Positions 8,260 to 16,382 of a stretch of DNA of 64,000 bases are shown piece after piece. The stretch is from Prevotella sp. P5-50 (lineage in GTDB: Bacteria > Bacteroidota > Bacteroidia > Bacteroidales > Bacteroidaceae). The stretch's first letter is position 1. The number at the start of each line of letters is the position of its first letter. The position numbers and the translations under genes are program-made. Under the pieces are notes generated by a model. The model searched no databases. It saw nothing but the letters and a program-made list of their open reading frames with translations, and had not been told where the DNA came from. Location: assembly GCF_002251295.1 (NCBI RefSeq), contig NZ_NPJA01000013.1:124001-188000 (forward strand), in the 5' to 3' direction.

Positions 8260-9264
8260 TCAATCGTTGTTGGTATGTATCTTTTGTAGCATTATCTCTA
8301 CCAATCGTGACACGGCATAGTGGTCGAGGGCAGACTCGTCTATCCAGATGTAGTCGTCGGACAGAGGTGGTCGGGTGGCTGTTTCCCACAGCCAACAGTC
8401 TGCCAGGATGACGCGATGGGTCAGTACGTGGCGCAGTTTACTGCACACGAGGGTCAGGTGGCCGCCTTCGGCGGGTAACGCATCGGGGGAGATCATTGGC
8501 GGTTCCCATAGTCCTTGCCAGATGTCGCCTTCGGGACGTCGGCGAATGGCGGTCTGTCCGTTACACCTTATATAGATATAGGTGATGAGGCGTTCACTCA
8601 CCTTGACGGTTTTGAGTTTTACGGGTAAGGTATCGACACGTCCTTCACGACATGCCACACACGTTTCCTGGAGCGGACACCGCTGACACTGTTGTCCTTT
8701 GGGGGTGCATTGTAATGCGCCGAAATCCATCATCGCCTGATTATAATCCGCAGCTTGATGTTCGGGCAGCAGCTGTTGTGCCAAGGCAGCAAACTCGTGT
8801 TTGCCAGCTGTGGAATTGATGGGGGTGGTGATGCCGTAGTATCTTGAAAGGACGCGATAGACATTGCCATCGACCACGGCAACGGGGAGGTCGAAGGCTA
8901 TACTTCCTATTGCTGCTGCGGTATAGTCGCCTACTCCTTTCAGGCTGCGCAGCGCTTTCATGTCTTTGGGGAATCCTCCCATTGCCACCACCTGACGGGC
9001 TGCCTGCAGCAGATGTCGGGCACGACTGTAATAGCCCAGTCCCTGCCATAAGCGCAGTACTTCGTCTTCAGAGGCTTGTGCGAGGTGATCAACGGTAGGC
9101 CAGCGTTCGATGAAGCGTTGCCAGTAGGGTTGTCCTTGTTCGATGCGTGTCTGTTGCAGTATGATTTCCGAGAGCCAGATGGCATACGGGTCTCGTGTCT
9201 GTCGCCAAGGCAACATCCGTCCATTTTTCTGGTACCATTGCAGTATGGTGGTTGTGAAACTCAT
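8260..9264 (-). CDS. mutY: A/G-specific adenine DNA glycosylase MutY
   Basis: The enzyme removes adenine mispaired with 8-oxoguanine in the base-excision GO repair system. The 334-residue protein has the catalytic Glu33 (LSEIILQQTR), the helix-hairpin-helix LKGVGDYTAAAIGS, the catalytic Asp132 (VDGNVYRVLSRYYG) and the iron-sulfur loop C-x6-C-x2-C-x5-C at residues 186-202. The C-terminal half is the Nudix-like lesion-recognition domain (GDIWQGLWEPPM). The start at 9264 (MSFTTTILQWY) was chosen because homology begins there and a promoter sits immediately upstream. The open frame continues about 125 codons further upstream, but that part is translated family B repeat. It is followed at 14 bases by yraN. 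Confidence 0.95.
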   Translation of the reverse strand: MSFTTTILQWYQKNGRMLPWRQTRDPYAIWLSEIILQQTRIEQGQPYWQRFIERWPTVDHLAQASEDEVLRLWQGLGYYSRARHLLQAARQVVAMGGFPKDMKALRSLKGVGDYTAAAIGSIAFDLPVAVVDGNVYRVLSRYYGITTPINSTAGKHEFAALAQQLLPEHQAADYNQAMMDFGALQCTPKGQQCQRCPLQETCVACREGRVDTLPVKLKTVKVSERLITYIYIRCNGQTAIRRRPEGDIWQGLWEPPMISPDALPAEGGHLTLVCSKLRHVLTHRVILADCWLWETATRPPLSDDYIWIDESALDHYAVSRLVEIMLQKIHTNND

Positions 9265-9272
9265 AGTGGTGA

Positions 9273-9304
9273 CAAAGTTACTGAATCGGTTGCGAAAAAC
9301 AAAA
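9273..9304 (-). promoter_or_regulatory. Promoter of mutY, almost abutting the start codon
   Basis: On the minus strand, TTTTG (9300-9304) is followed after 19 bases by TAACTTTG (9273-9280). Only eight bases separate the -7 box from the mutY ATG, so the transcript would be leaderless or nearly so. This supports the chosen start and argues against the upstream extension. Confidence 0.8.
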
Positions 9305-9670
9305 TATCGAGGGATATTTTTTTTGATCCACGGAGTGAACGGATGTTTTTTAGTTGCTGTCGCAAGAAATCTTTGGAGGAAATCTTTAATGAAATATGGC
9401 CTTTGGCCAGAAATAATAATCTTTAAATAAAAATCCTTGACAAAAATGCACTCAAGTTCCTCGCTTCTTGGAAGGGTTTTTATGGGGATCGCCTTACAGG
9501 CTCGAATTTTTGGAGCAGTGAGAGCAGAGAATAAATCCAAGAATTTATTCTTTGCCGAGTCGCGAGAAAAATAACCTATGGTAAATCTTAAATAGAATCT
9601 TAAAAATAATCTGTAACTATAATCCGTGTCGTCCGTGTGCGGCATTAAAAATCCGTGTGGGACATTAGAT
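9305..9670. repeat. Third cluster of interspersed repeats upstream of mutY
   Basis: A family A copy at about 9328-9420 includes TTGCTGTCGCAAGAAATC and the GGCCTTTGGCC hairpin. A complete family B copy follows at about 9440-9590 (ATGCACTCAAGTTCCTCGC ... GAGTCGCGAGAAAAATAACC), then a partial family A core (CCGTGTCGTCCGTGTGCGG) at about 9620-9645. Read on the minus strand the B copy stays open and fuses in frame to mutY, which is why a much longer open frame exists there. No independent gene is supported. Confidence 0.7.
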
Positions 9671-9683
9671 ATTGTGGTTCTGC

Positions 9684-10388
9684 TTATAGCGTGAACTTAT
9701 ATCCTGCTGTGATATAGATGGCATGGTTGCGTGCGGTGCGAGAGTTGTTGAAGTCCCAGCCACCGGGGTTGTCTGTCTCCAGATTGATAGCTTGTCGCAG
9801 TTCGAAACAATAGGAGGCATCGAGGGTGATGTGTCGCCATTCGTAGCTCACTCCAAGGGGAATGCCAATAACGACATTGCGGAATTTGCTGCTTACATTC
9901 TCCGATTTCTTCTCTTTGTACGATTCCCATAGGTACATTGATGATACGTCGTTGCCGAGGTTCATCGTGCGTATGCTGTGTATAGTCATCTTATCCTTTG
10001 CCGAGAGGAGTATGCCAGCCTGCACACCAATATGTGCAGCCAAACCTTTCACACCAGAGAAATATGTCTTGATTTGCAGCGGCACGGAGAAATTGTATTG
10101 TGGGAAAAGGAGATCGGTCAAGTTTCCTGCAATAGTGATATTGTCACCCTTCAACATGAAGCATTGGTCGTAGAGTTGGCTTCCAAATCTATCCCATTTG
10201 TTTATTTTGTGATTTTCTGAAAAAGCTAATGTGTGGTAAAACTGCTTGTTCCATTCATCGCCATTGAGAATATCAATATCGGTAACATTCTCGCCATTGA
10301 TCATGTGCGTATAGTGGATGGTTTCCCACTTGCCAAGCAGTTCTGCAGGCACAGGGGCCTTCATGATCTCGTAGGCTCGCATCATCAC
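9684..10388 (-). CDS. Truncated or chimeric outer-membrane beta-barrel protein
   Basis: The predicted protein has 234 residues. The C-terminal part (about 95-234) resembles the small outer-membrane barrels common in Bacteroidetes (NFSVPLQIKTYF, VVIGIPLGVSYEWRHITLDAS, ending ITAGYKFTL with a terminal aromatic/hydrophobic pattern). The N-terminal part (about 17-90: LLGKWETIHYTH and a following beta pattern) looks more like a lipocalin-type domain, as if two genes had been joined by a deletion. The expected signal peptide is missing: the only start is a GTG followed by two ATGs, and upstream codons run to a stop with no good start. It is therefore probably a decayed or fused gene. It lies alone next to the repeat cluster. 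Confidence 0.5.
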   Translation of the reverse strand: MMMRAYEIMKAPVPAELLGKWETIHYTHMINGENVTDIDILNGDEWNKQFYHTLAFSENHKINKWDRFGSQLYDQCFMLKGDNITIAGNLTDLLFPQYNFSVPLQIKTYFSGVKGLAAHIGVQAGILLSAKDKMTIHSIRTMNLGNDVSSMYLWESYKEKKSENVSSKFRNVVIGIPLGVSYEWRHITLDASYCFELRQAINLETDNPGGWDFNNSRTARNHAIYITAGYKFTL

Positions 10389-10817
10389 ATCAGGAAAAAG
10401 AAGAAAGGGAAAAATATCAAAGTGGGCGAAAAAAAATGGGATTGCATGTTACTAAAAAAAAAGAATGAATACCTTAATCTATGTTACACGCGCATGATAA
10501 CAGATGAACTATCAGTAGTTTACATCAAATATAACACTTATCCACAGGATTTCTACACTACATCTTTTTATATAGGGGTCATCGTCATGCGATGGAAAAT
10601 GAGACCGTTTCAGACAGGATTGCAACCGCATGAGAAACGCCACAAAACAATTATCATACGGTAAAAAACATATTCATTGCGTATAAAAATCATGTTGAGG
10701 AGTAATTTTTAAAGACTGAAATTTTATTAATCAATAAAAAAAACGTATATTTGCACCACCAATAACGATTTTCTAAGAATCAATAACAATTTTAATAATT
10801 TTAAAGGATTTATAAAT
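10389..10817. other. Intergenic stretch without a gene
   Basis: These 429 bases separate the truncated barrel gene from the exported-protein cluster. Visible content: A-rich tracts, one exact DnaA-box-like nonamer TTATCCACA at 10538-10546, and the promoter of the following gene at the right end. I see no RNA gene, no repeat-family copy and no convincing coding frame. Confidence 0.5.
10722..10753 (+). promoter_or_regulatory. Promoter of the exported CsgG-like/transglutaminase cluster
   Basis: TATATTTG (10746-10753) matches the TAnnTTTG -7 consensus; a weaker T-rich -33 element TTTT lies 20 bases upstream. The start codon of the first cluster gene is 65 bases downstream, leaving a leader rich in AAT repeats. 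Confidence 0.6.
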
Positions 10818-11708
10818 ATGGAAAAGTACATCTTGCGCAACTCTTTCGTTTTCACAGTAATTCTTCTCTTAGGATTCTGCGCCAACGTATGCGCACAGAA
10901 CGAACTGTCGGAAGCAAAGAAGACTGTTTACATCGAGTATTTCAACCGTCCACAGAACCTCAGTTTTTCACAAGCTGAAGCTTTGCGCAACAAAGTGATT
11001 GAACACATTCAGTATCGCAAGCGCATTATTCTGATTGACGTGGATTCTGACAAATCGCTCAAACTGGAGCAATCACGACGCGAGAGTCCTGAAGCCTCTG
11101 CAGAAGGCGATATGGATCGTATGAAGACCATGGTGACCATTGGTGCCAACCTCATTCTTCAAGGTAGAATCAACTCGATTGCCACTAAATCTGAAACTGA
11201 TAAAGAAGGTAAGCGCACTTATACTGCCACCTGTAGCTACACCCTTAAATTTGTGAATCCACAAAACGGTACCATCGTTGCCAGTGAGACCAACGAAAAT
11301 TCCGGCCACGATGCATCGGAGGAAAAAGCCATTCAGAGTGCAGTGACAAGCGTTGGTACCTCGAATGCTATCGACAGATTGCTCGAAAACATAGCTCCCC
11401 TATACGGTCACATCCTCGAAATCAGCAAATTGAAGAAGGATGAAGCCAAAGAGGTTTATATCGATTTGGGCACATTACACGGTATCGACACCGAAACTTG
11501 GTTTAGCATCAAGGTAAGTCGCCAGATTGCCGGACGTACAGCCAACAAGGAAATCGGTCTTTTGAAAGTCAGCACGGTAGAGGGTGAAGACATCTCGCTC
11601 TGCAAGGTAAAGAAGGGTGGTAAAGAGCTCAAAGCGGCTATGGATCAGGGGGTCACCATTACCCTTCAGTCAAAATTCGTCAGCACCCTCTTCGGTATCC
11701 GTATCTAA
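10818..11708 (+). CDS. Exported CsgG-like protein, first gene of envelope cluster
   Basis: The 296-residue protein has a signal peptide (hydrophobic residues 11-26, cleavage after CAQ). The body resembles the CsgG/LpoB-type nucleotide-binding-like fold: an early IEYFNRP strand, then MVTIGANLILQGRI, a CSYTLKFVNPQNGTIV strand and a DRLLENIAP helix. The last third (YIDLGTLHGIDTETWFSIKV, then GLLKVSTVEGEDISLCKV) resembles the C-terminal beta domain seen after CsgG-like domains in FlgT-type proteins. CsgG-like proteins act in outer-membrane secretion or as peptidoglycan-synthase activators; which applies here is unknown. The next gene is 93 bases downstream, after a hairpin. These assignments rest on pattern, not an alignment. 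Confidence 0.6.
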   Translation: MEKYILRNSFVFTVILLLGFCANVCAQNELSEAKKTVYIEYFNRPQNLSFSQAEALRNKVIEHIQYRKRIILIDVDSDKSLKLEQSRRESPEASAEGDMDRMKTMVTIGANLILQGRINSIATKSETDKEGKRTYTATCSYTLKFVNPQNGTIVASETNENSGHDASEEKAIQSAVTSVGTSNAIDRLLENIAPLYGHILEISKLKKDEAKEVYIDLGTLHGIDTETWFSIKVSRQIAGRTANKEIGLLKVSTVEGEDISLCKVKKGGKELKAAMDQGVTITLQSKFVSTLFGIRI

Positions 11709-11743
11709 GACTAACGAGGAAAATTGATTTATGCAGCCATCAC

Positions 11744-11775
11744 CCCTCGTCGGCCTTCTGACCGATGAGGGTTTT
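11744..11775 (+). terminator. Intra-cluster hairpin (terminator or attenuator)
   Basis: CCCTCGTCGG pairs with CCGATGAGGG (one G-T wobble) across an eight-base loop and is followed by TTTT. No -7 box is visible between it and the next gene, so it probably reduces rather than blocks transcription into the rest of the cluster. Confidence 0.65.
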
Positions 11776-11801
11776 AAGCCAATAAACCACAGAGTATAGA
11801 T

Positions 11802-13094
11802 ATGAAAAAGATTATCTGTTTCCTGTTGGGACTGATACTCTGCCCCAACCTTTTCGCACAAGTATATTCCAACGATGCCGAACTGGTGTCGGAGGAAAAC
11901 GGTAATGTAACATTACGATCATCGGGCACTGCCGACAAGAAAAAGGAAGCTACCGCCCTCGCCATCAAGTCTGCATTCAACACGCTGTTTCACTCTGGTG
12001 TGGCAGGACTGAAAGGTGGTACTCCCATGATAGCCGTACCCCGCAAGGACTACGACTACCGTTTCTTCTCTGAGTCACGATACATCAACTATCTCACCGA
12101 CGAACCCAAGGAGGTTGATGATATGAAGGTGACGAAGAAAAAGAAAGTGGTTGTGACGGTGACCATCAATACGAAGTCGCTGATTGCTGACCTCCAGCAC
12201 AACAGCATTGCTGTTTCGCCCACATGGGTGGATGGTAAGAAGCAGGTGAAAGCTACCGCCGCCCTCAATCCCACCATCGTCATTGTGCCAGAAGTGAACA
12301 GCTGCAATGGTACCGACTTTGAGGCGATGCGCAAAGCAGCAGAGAATAATGAGGCGTTGAAATATGCCCTCACCCGTGTCACTGCTGAATTTGCCAAGCA
12401 CGGTTACAAGACTCGCAATTTCATCACTCAGTTGCAGAACTCCAAGAGAGATGAGATGATGCGCATGGGCAGCAAGTCGGACTTGAAGACCAAGATTGTG
12501 CAGCAGTTGCCAGGCGACATCGTTGTCAAGGTTGATGCCAAAGTACTGGCAGACAACCAGAACCACATCGAGTGTAACCTCAACCTGAGTGCTGTGGAGA
12601 ATCAGACCAACGGCAACCTCGCTGCAGCCACCTTCCCCAGTGGCAAATACTACAAGGGAAGTACAGGCAATACCGAACTCGTGGAGTATTCTATGAAAAA
12701 GATTACTGCCGACTTCTTCGAGCAGATCAAGAGCTCGTTTGAGAAGATGGTAGCCGACGGACGTGAAATCTATATTGACCTGACCCTCTCACAGAGCATC
12801 AGCGACTGGGACTTCGACCAAGACAGTCCTGAATCGGGTAACAACTTCAAAGACGCCCTCGATGACTGGTTGCGCGAACATGCCCAGCAGAGTGTCTATG
12901 ACATGAGCAACAGTACCGATAAGTTTGTACACATCGCCCTCAACATCCCCTTGTGGAATGCAGAGCGCGGACGTTCATACACCATCTCTAATTTCAGCAG
13001 CGACCTCCGCAAATTCTTCCGCACACAGTTTGGTGACAACTACAAAGCCACCATTACCGCACAGGGACAGAAACTGGAGATTGTCATTGAATAA
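11802..13094 (+). CDS. Exported DUF6175-like protein
   Basis: The 430-residue protein has a signal peptide (MKKIICFLLGLILCPNLFAQ). It opens with a GTADKKKEATALAIKSAFNTLFHSG block of the kind found in LPP20/FlgT-N-like domains and later carries FVHIALNIPLWNAERGRSYTI and a C-terminal KATITAQGQKLEIVIE strand. The overall pattern matches what I remember as DUF6175 in Bacteroidales, a family of unknown function. No membrane segments after the signal, no catalytic motif recognised. It lies 93 bases after the CsgG-like gene and 38 bases before the next, on the same strand, with the same export signature as all its neighbours. Confidence 0.65.
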   Translation: MKKIICFLLGLILCPNLFAQVYSNDAELVSEENGNVTLRSSGTADKKKEATALAIKSAFNTLFHSGVAGLKGGTPMIAVPRKDYDYRFFSESRYINYLTDEPKEVDDMKVTKKKKVVVTVTINTKSLIADLQHNSIAVSPTWVDGKKQVKATAALNPTIVIVPEVNSCNGTDFEAMRKAAENNEALKYALTRVTAEFAKHGYKTRNFITQLQNSKRDEMMRMGSKSDLKTKIVQQLPGDIVVKVDAKVLADNQNHIECNLNLSAVENQTNGNLAAATFPSGKYYKGSTGNTELVEYSMKKITADFFEQIKSSFEKMVADGREIYIDLTLSQSISDWDFDQDSPESGNNFKDALDDWLREHAQQSVYDMSNSTDKFVHIALNIPLWNAERGRSYTISNFSSDLRKFFRTQFGDNYKATITAQGQKLEIVIE

Positions 13095-13132
13095 ATTCCA
13101 GGGACTGAGTATCAACAATAATTACCAAGAGT

Positions 13133-14251
13133 ATGAAAAGACTGTTCACACAAATAGCAATGATGACGCTTGCCATCGTAGGATATGCGCAGAGCGACAT
13201 CCATTTCTCAACCGTGAAAGCCACGGATAAGAATTTGCCTGCAGAAGTCGTTGATGCACTCGACCTCAAGATGCACCAGGTGCTCAACCGCAACAGCGCA
13301 GCAGCAGCCGACGTGTATAATGTGTTTGCCATTGAACCAGCCCTCTCGCTGGGCGATGTGCTCTCTACCGAGGGAATGGTGCGCAACGTATCAGTTGCCA
13401 AAGGCGAACTGGTGCTCATCGCCAAGAATATCATCGATGGCACGGAGTACTACAGTCTGACCATCCCCGTGGAGGCTGATGCCGTAGGCGATAAAGACAA
13501 GGCGCTGATGAAGCTGGTGCAGAATATCAAGGTGACCAACCCCGCCTTCACCCGATTCATACGTACCACCCGTCAGAAGATAGCCGACTACTATGCCGCC
13601 AACTGCGCCATCATCCTGCAGAAGGCACAAGCACTGTATAACCAATGCCGCTATCAAGAGGCTGTCATTTATCTGTCGGCTGTGACAGGCAACATTCCCT
13701 GCTACGATCAGGCTTATGCCCTTCAGCAAGAGATTGCCGCCAATATCCCTGCCGGTCCAGATACCGTCATCGTAGAGAAGGAAGTGGAGAAACCCGTCAT
13801 CGTGGAAGTGGAGAAACCCGTCATCGTGGAAGTGGAAAAGCCACAGCCCGCCACTCCCGTCATCGACCAGAAGGCACCCCAGATGCCTCCTTACGAACTG
13901 ACGATCTCGGTGAACGACCTCGATTTCCGCATATTGCGTTGCTACGGCAATAAAGAACAGAACCGCATCACCATCGAAACAGAATTCTGCAACCGCCGCA
14001 TGAACACGGAAAAAGGTGATATTGAAATCAAATCAGCCTTCGACGAGAATGCCAAGGAGTTGGAGCGCTACAACTTCTCCGTCAACGAAAACGACAGCAG
14101 TTACGACTGGCGCAATATGCCTCCGAAACTGGCTATGAAGCAAGACTTCTACCTCATCAAGGCAGACCATTTCATCCCCAAGATTTCATACATCAAACTG
14201 AAAGTGCGCGATGCCATCATTGAGATTCGCAATCTGCCAGTAGAATGGTAG
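13133..14251 (+). CDS. Exported protein with TPR-like hairpin and VEKPVIVE repeats
   Basis: The 372-residue protein has a signal peptide (cleavage after GYAQ). Residues about 20-150 resemble a CsgG-like sub-domain; about 155-205 form a TPR-like helical hairpin (KAQALYNQCRYQEAVIYLSAV). A valine/glutamate/proline linker follows, with two copies of VEKPVIVE encoded by a 24-bp DNA repeat near 13785-13835. The C-terminal 130 residues are a beta-sandwich-like domain with no family I recognise. The mix of an envelope-type head, a TPR and a stiff V-E-K-P linker suggests a periplasmic scaffold that spans distance. It lies 30 bases from the next gene. Function unknown. Confidence 0.55.
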   Translation: MKRLFTQIAMMTLAIVGYAQSDIHFSTVKATDKNLPAEVVDALDLKMHQVLNRNSAAAADVYNVFAIEPALSLGDVLSTEGMVRNVSVAKGELVLIAKNIIDGTEYYSLTIPVEADAVGDKDKALMKLVQNIKVTNPAFTRFIRTTRQKIADYYAANCAIILQKAQALYNQCRYQEAVIYLSAVTGNIPCYDQAYALQQEIAANIPAGPDTVIVEKEVEKPVIVEVEKPVIVEVEKPQPATPVIDQKAPQMPPYELTISVNDLDFRILRCYGNKEQNRITIETEFCNRRMNTEKGDIEIKSAFDENAKELERYNFSVNENDSSYDWRNMPPKLAMKQDFYLIKADHFIPKISYIKLKVRDAIIEIRNLPVEW

Positions 14252-14281
14252 CATAACACCTACTTATAAATACAGACCATT

Positions 14282-15598
14282 ATGAAACGACTGATAACCC
14301 TCGCATGCATGATGCTCGCCATCGTGACGATCTATGCACAAAACAAGGTGGTGGAGAGTAGTGCCAAGAAAGTGCCCACATGGCTCGGCACAGCCGTAGA
14401 AGGCAAACTCGTGGTCAGCGTGACAGCCCCCACCTTAGCCCAGGCACAGGTCAAGGCGATGAACGAAGTGACTGAGCGCATCATCCTCTCGGTGGCCAGC
14501 AATGTCAGCGTGACACAACGCAACGTGGCCAGCGAAACCGTGACCAACGACGGTATAGAATCGCGCGACGAATACAACCGCATCGCTAAGATGAAGTCTG
14601 CCAACCTGCCGTTCCTCAAAGGTATCTCGCAAGCCAAGGTGGAAGAGGTCTATTGGCGTCGCATGCGCGACAAGCAAACCAAGAAGGAGTTTTACGAGTA
14701 TTCGGTGCTCTACCCCTACTCTCGTGCCGAACAGCGCACGCTGCAAAGTCAGTTTGAGAAGATTGACGCCGAGAAAGTGGCACAATACCAAGCCCTGGAA
14801 GACGGTATTGACGATATTGCCGATGTGGCAGACATCAAAGCCGCTATCACCCAGTTGGCAGCATTGAAGGAGTACTTCTTTGATGATGTCCGCGTGAAAC
14901 AAGTGGAAGGGCTCATGTTGCGCTACCGCCAACTCTATGACGCTCTCGCCATCACCGGACGCTTCACCGACGACAATACCTACTTGGTACAAGTATTGCT
15001 GAAAGGCAAACCCGTGCGCGTTGCCAAGGTGCCCACCGTTAAATCAAACTGCGCCGGACAAATCAGCGTAGAGCCACAGGACGGTGCCTTCCTCATCAGT
15101 TTTGACGCCACCGACTGTTTGCCCGAAGAAGAAAACTTCCTCGACATACAGTTGCGCATAGAAAACAAGAAGCTGCAACAGCGTGCCATCATCGGTGTGG
15201 ATGCCGATGCCACCATTAATATTGCGCAAGCCGTAGTGCCCGAAGGCAAGATCATCCTCACCGCCAATGCTGTCAACAAGCAAGACCGCACCCTGACCGA
15301 CATCAATATCCGCATGACTCTCAACAACCGTCAAGGCATTACCTTCGGTCTGAAGAGCATCGAACTTGAAGTGCCCGAACTGACCGCCCCGTTGGTATTC
15401 GACGACATCGACGCCATCTTCGGTTCTAAAGGCATTATCCAGGTCAAAGCACTGGCAGAAGGCACGATGAAAGCCCGCACCACCAAGAAGTCGCACTTCG
15501 CTTTCGTCAAAGGCACCATCACCGTGGTGAACCCCACCACCAATGGCGTGGAGCGCATCAAGGTGTCACTCCCCTACACCACCAACTGGGAAGAATAA
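14282..15598 (+). CDS. Exported LPP20-like protein
   Basis: The 438-residue protein has a short signal peptide (cleavage after IYAQ). Residues about 25-160 fit the LPP20-like pattern: VPTWLGTAVEGKLVVSVTAP, a helix of A-Q-x-K-A residues, then IILSVASNVSVTQRNVASE, and a VYWRRMRDKQTKKEFYEYSVL strand. Residues 290-430 are beta-rich and Ig-like (LQLRIENKKLQQRAIIGVD; IRMTLNNRQGITFGLKSIEL). LPP20-like proteins are envelope proteins of unclear function often found with CsgG-like partners, which fits the neighbours. There is no lipobox. It is encoded 30 bases after the TPR/VEKP gene and 51 bases before a smaller related gene. Confidence 0.6.
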   Translation: MKRLITLACMMLAIVTIYAQNKVVESSAKKVPTWLGTAVEGKLVVSVTAPTLAQAQVKAMNEVTERIILSVASNVSVTQRNVASETVTNDGIESRDEYNRIAKMKSANLPFLKGISQAKVEEVYWRRMRDKQTKKEFYEYSVLYPYSRAEQRTLQSQFEKIDAEKVAQYQALEDGIDDIADVADIKAAITQLAALKEYFFDDVRVKQVEGLMLRYRQLYDALAITGRFTDDNTYLVQVLLKGKPVRVAKVPTVKSNCAGQISVEPQDGAFLISFDATDCLPEEENFLDIQLRIENKKLQQRAIIGVDADATINIAQAVVPEGKIILTANAVNKQDRTLTDINIRMTLNNRQGITFGLKSIELEVPELTAPLVFDDIDAIFGSKGIIQVKALAEGTMKARTTKKSHFAFVKGTITVVNPTTNGVERIKVSLPYTTNWEE

Positions 15599-15649
15599 CC
15601 CGCAACCGTTTATAAACTATTAAATAATAACTCAAAAAACAAGAAGATT

Positions 15650-16276
15650 ATGAAACAGCGTATTTTCAACCTGCTGCTCCTTGCAGCCATGATTCTGTGT
15701 GGTTCAACCATGGTTTCGGCACAGTCGAAAGCCCTGGCAAAGGACATTAAGAAAACCACCAAGGAATGGAAGAAGGCTGGCTGGACCATGCTTGCATCAG
15801 CCTCAACCATGGATTATGCTCTGACCAAGTATCGTACCTATATTGAAGGAGACGAGGAAAACCGTATCAGCCTCATCGGCATTGCAATAGGTTCTAATCC
15901 CAAGATTGGTCGCGACAATGCTACAATGAGTGCCGTTTCCAACTATGCTATGCGTGCGAAGGCTCAGGTAGTAGGTAAAGCCAAGAGCATTGCCTCTTCA
16001 GACAATAGCAGCATGACCACCGAGGAAATTGATAAATTCGGTCAGGCTTACGAAATGGCTGTCAACACCAAGATTGCCGGCTTGGTAAAAGAACACTTCG
16101 CCATGGTTCGCAACGTGGATGGTAAGAAAGAATTCCAGGTATTCCTTTCTATCGACGAGACACAGGCCAAGAAAGCCCGTGAGGCCGCAGCACGCGAAGC
16201 CAAGCAGAAAGCCGCTCTCAAGGATCTGAGCAAGGAAGTAGAAGACTTCATCGGTGAACCTGTAGCTCAGGATTAA
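15650..16276 (+). CDS. Small exported LPP20-like protein
   Basis: The 208-residue protein has a signal peptide (about residues 1-25, cleavage after SAQ). The middle (MSAVSNYAMRAKAQVVGKAK ... EHFAMVRNVDGKKEFQVFLSI) follows the LPP20-like pattern of an alanine-rich helix and a final strand with a V-D-G turn. The last 40 residues are a lysine/alanine-rich helix. It is probably a smaller paralogue of the preceding gene product. It is followed by a strong terminator, so the co-transcribed part of the cluster seems to end here. Function unknown. Confidence 0.55.
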   Translation: MKQRIFNLLLLAAMILCGSTMVSAQSKALAKDIKKTTKEWKKAGWTMLASASTMDYALTKYRTYIEGDEENRISLIGIAIGSNPKIGRDNATMSAVSNYAMRAKAQVVGKAKSIASSDNSSMTTEEIDKFGQAYEMAVNTKIAGLVKEHFAMVRNVDGKKEFQVFLSIDETQAKKAREAAAREAKQKAALKDLSKEVEDFIGEPVAQD

Positions 16277-16288
16277 CCGACCACATAT

Positions 16289-16345
16289 CGACAATCCGAA
16301 AGCCGACCGCAAGGCAGTCGTATGCTTCGGATTGTCGATTTTTTC
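16289..16345 (+). terminator. Rho-independent terminator between cluster genes
   Basis: CGACAATCCGAA (16289-16300) pairs perfectly with TTCGGATTGTCG (16326-16337), enclosing a further GC-rich stem, and is followed by ATTTTTTC. It lies just downstream of the small LPP20-like gene. Confidence 0.88.
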
Positions 16346-16382
16346 ATTATTCACAGACTGTTCACCATTAACACCTTCAACA

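Noticed and set aside
10538..10546. Exact DnaA-box-like nonamer TTATCCACA
   Set aside because: Only one copy, with no cluster of boxes, no AT-rich unwinding element with repeats and no dnaA, dnaN or parAB nearby; not evidence of an origin.
10233..10664. 143-codon plus-strand frame across the barrel gene start
   Set aside because: It overlaps the barrel gene in antisense and then continues into A-rich intergenic DNA; no family pattern.
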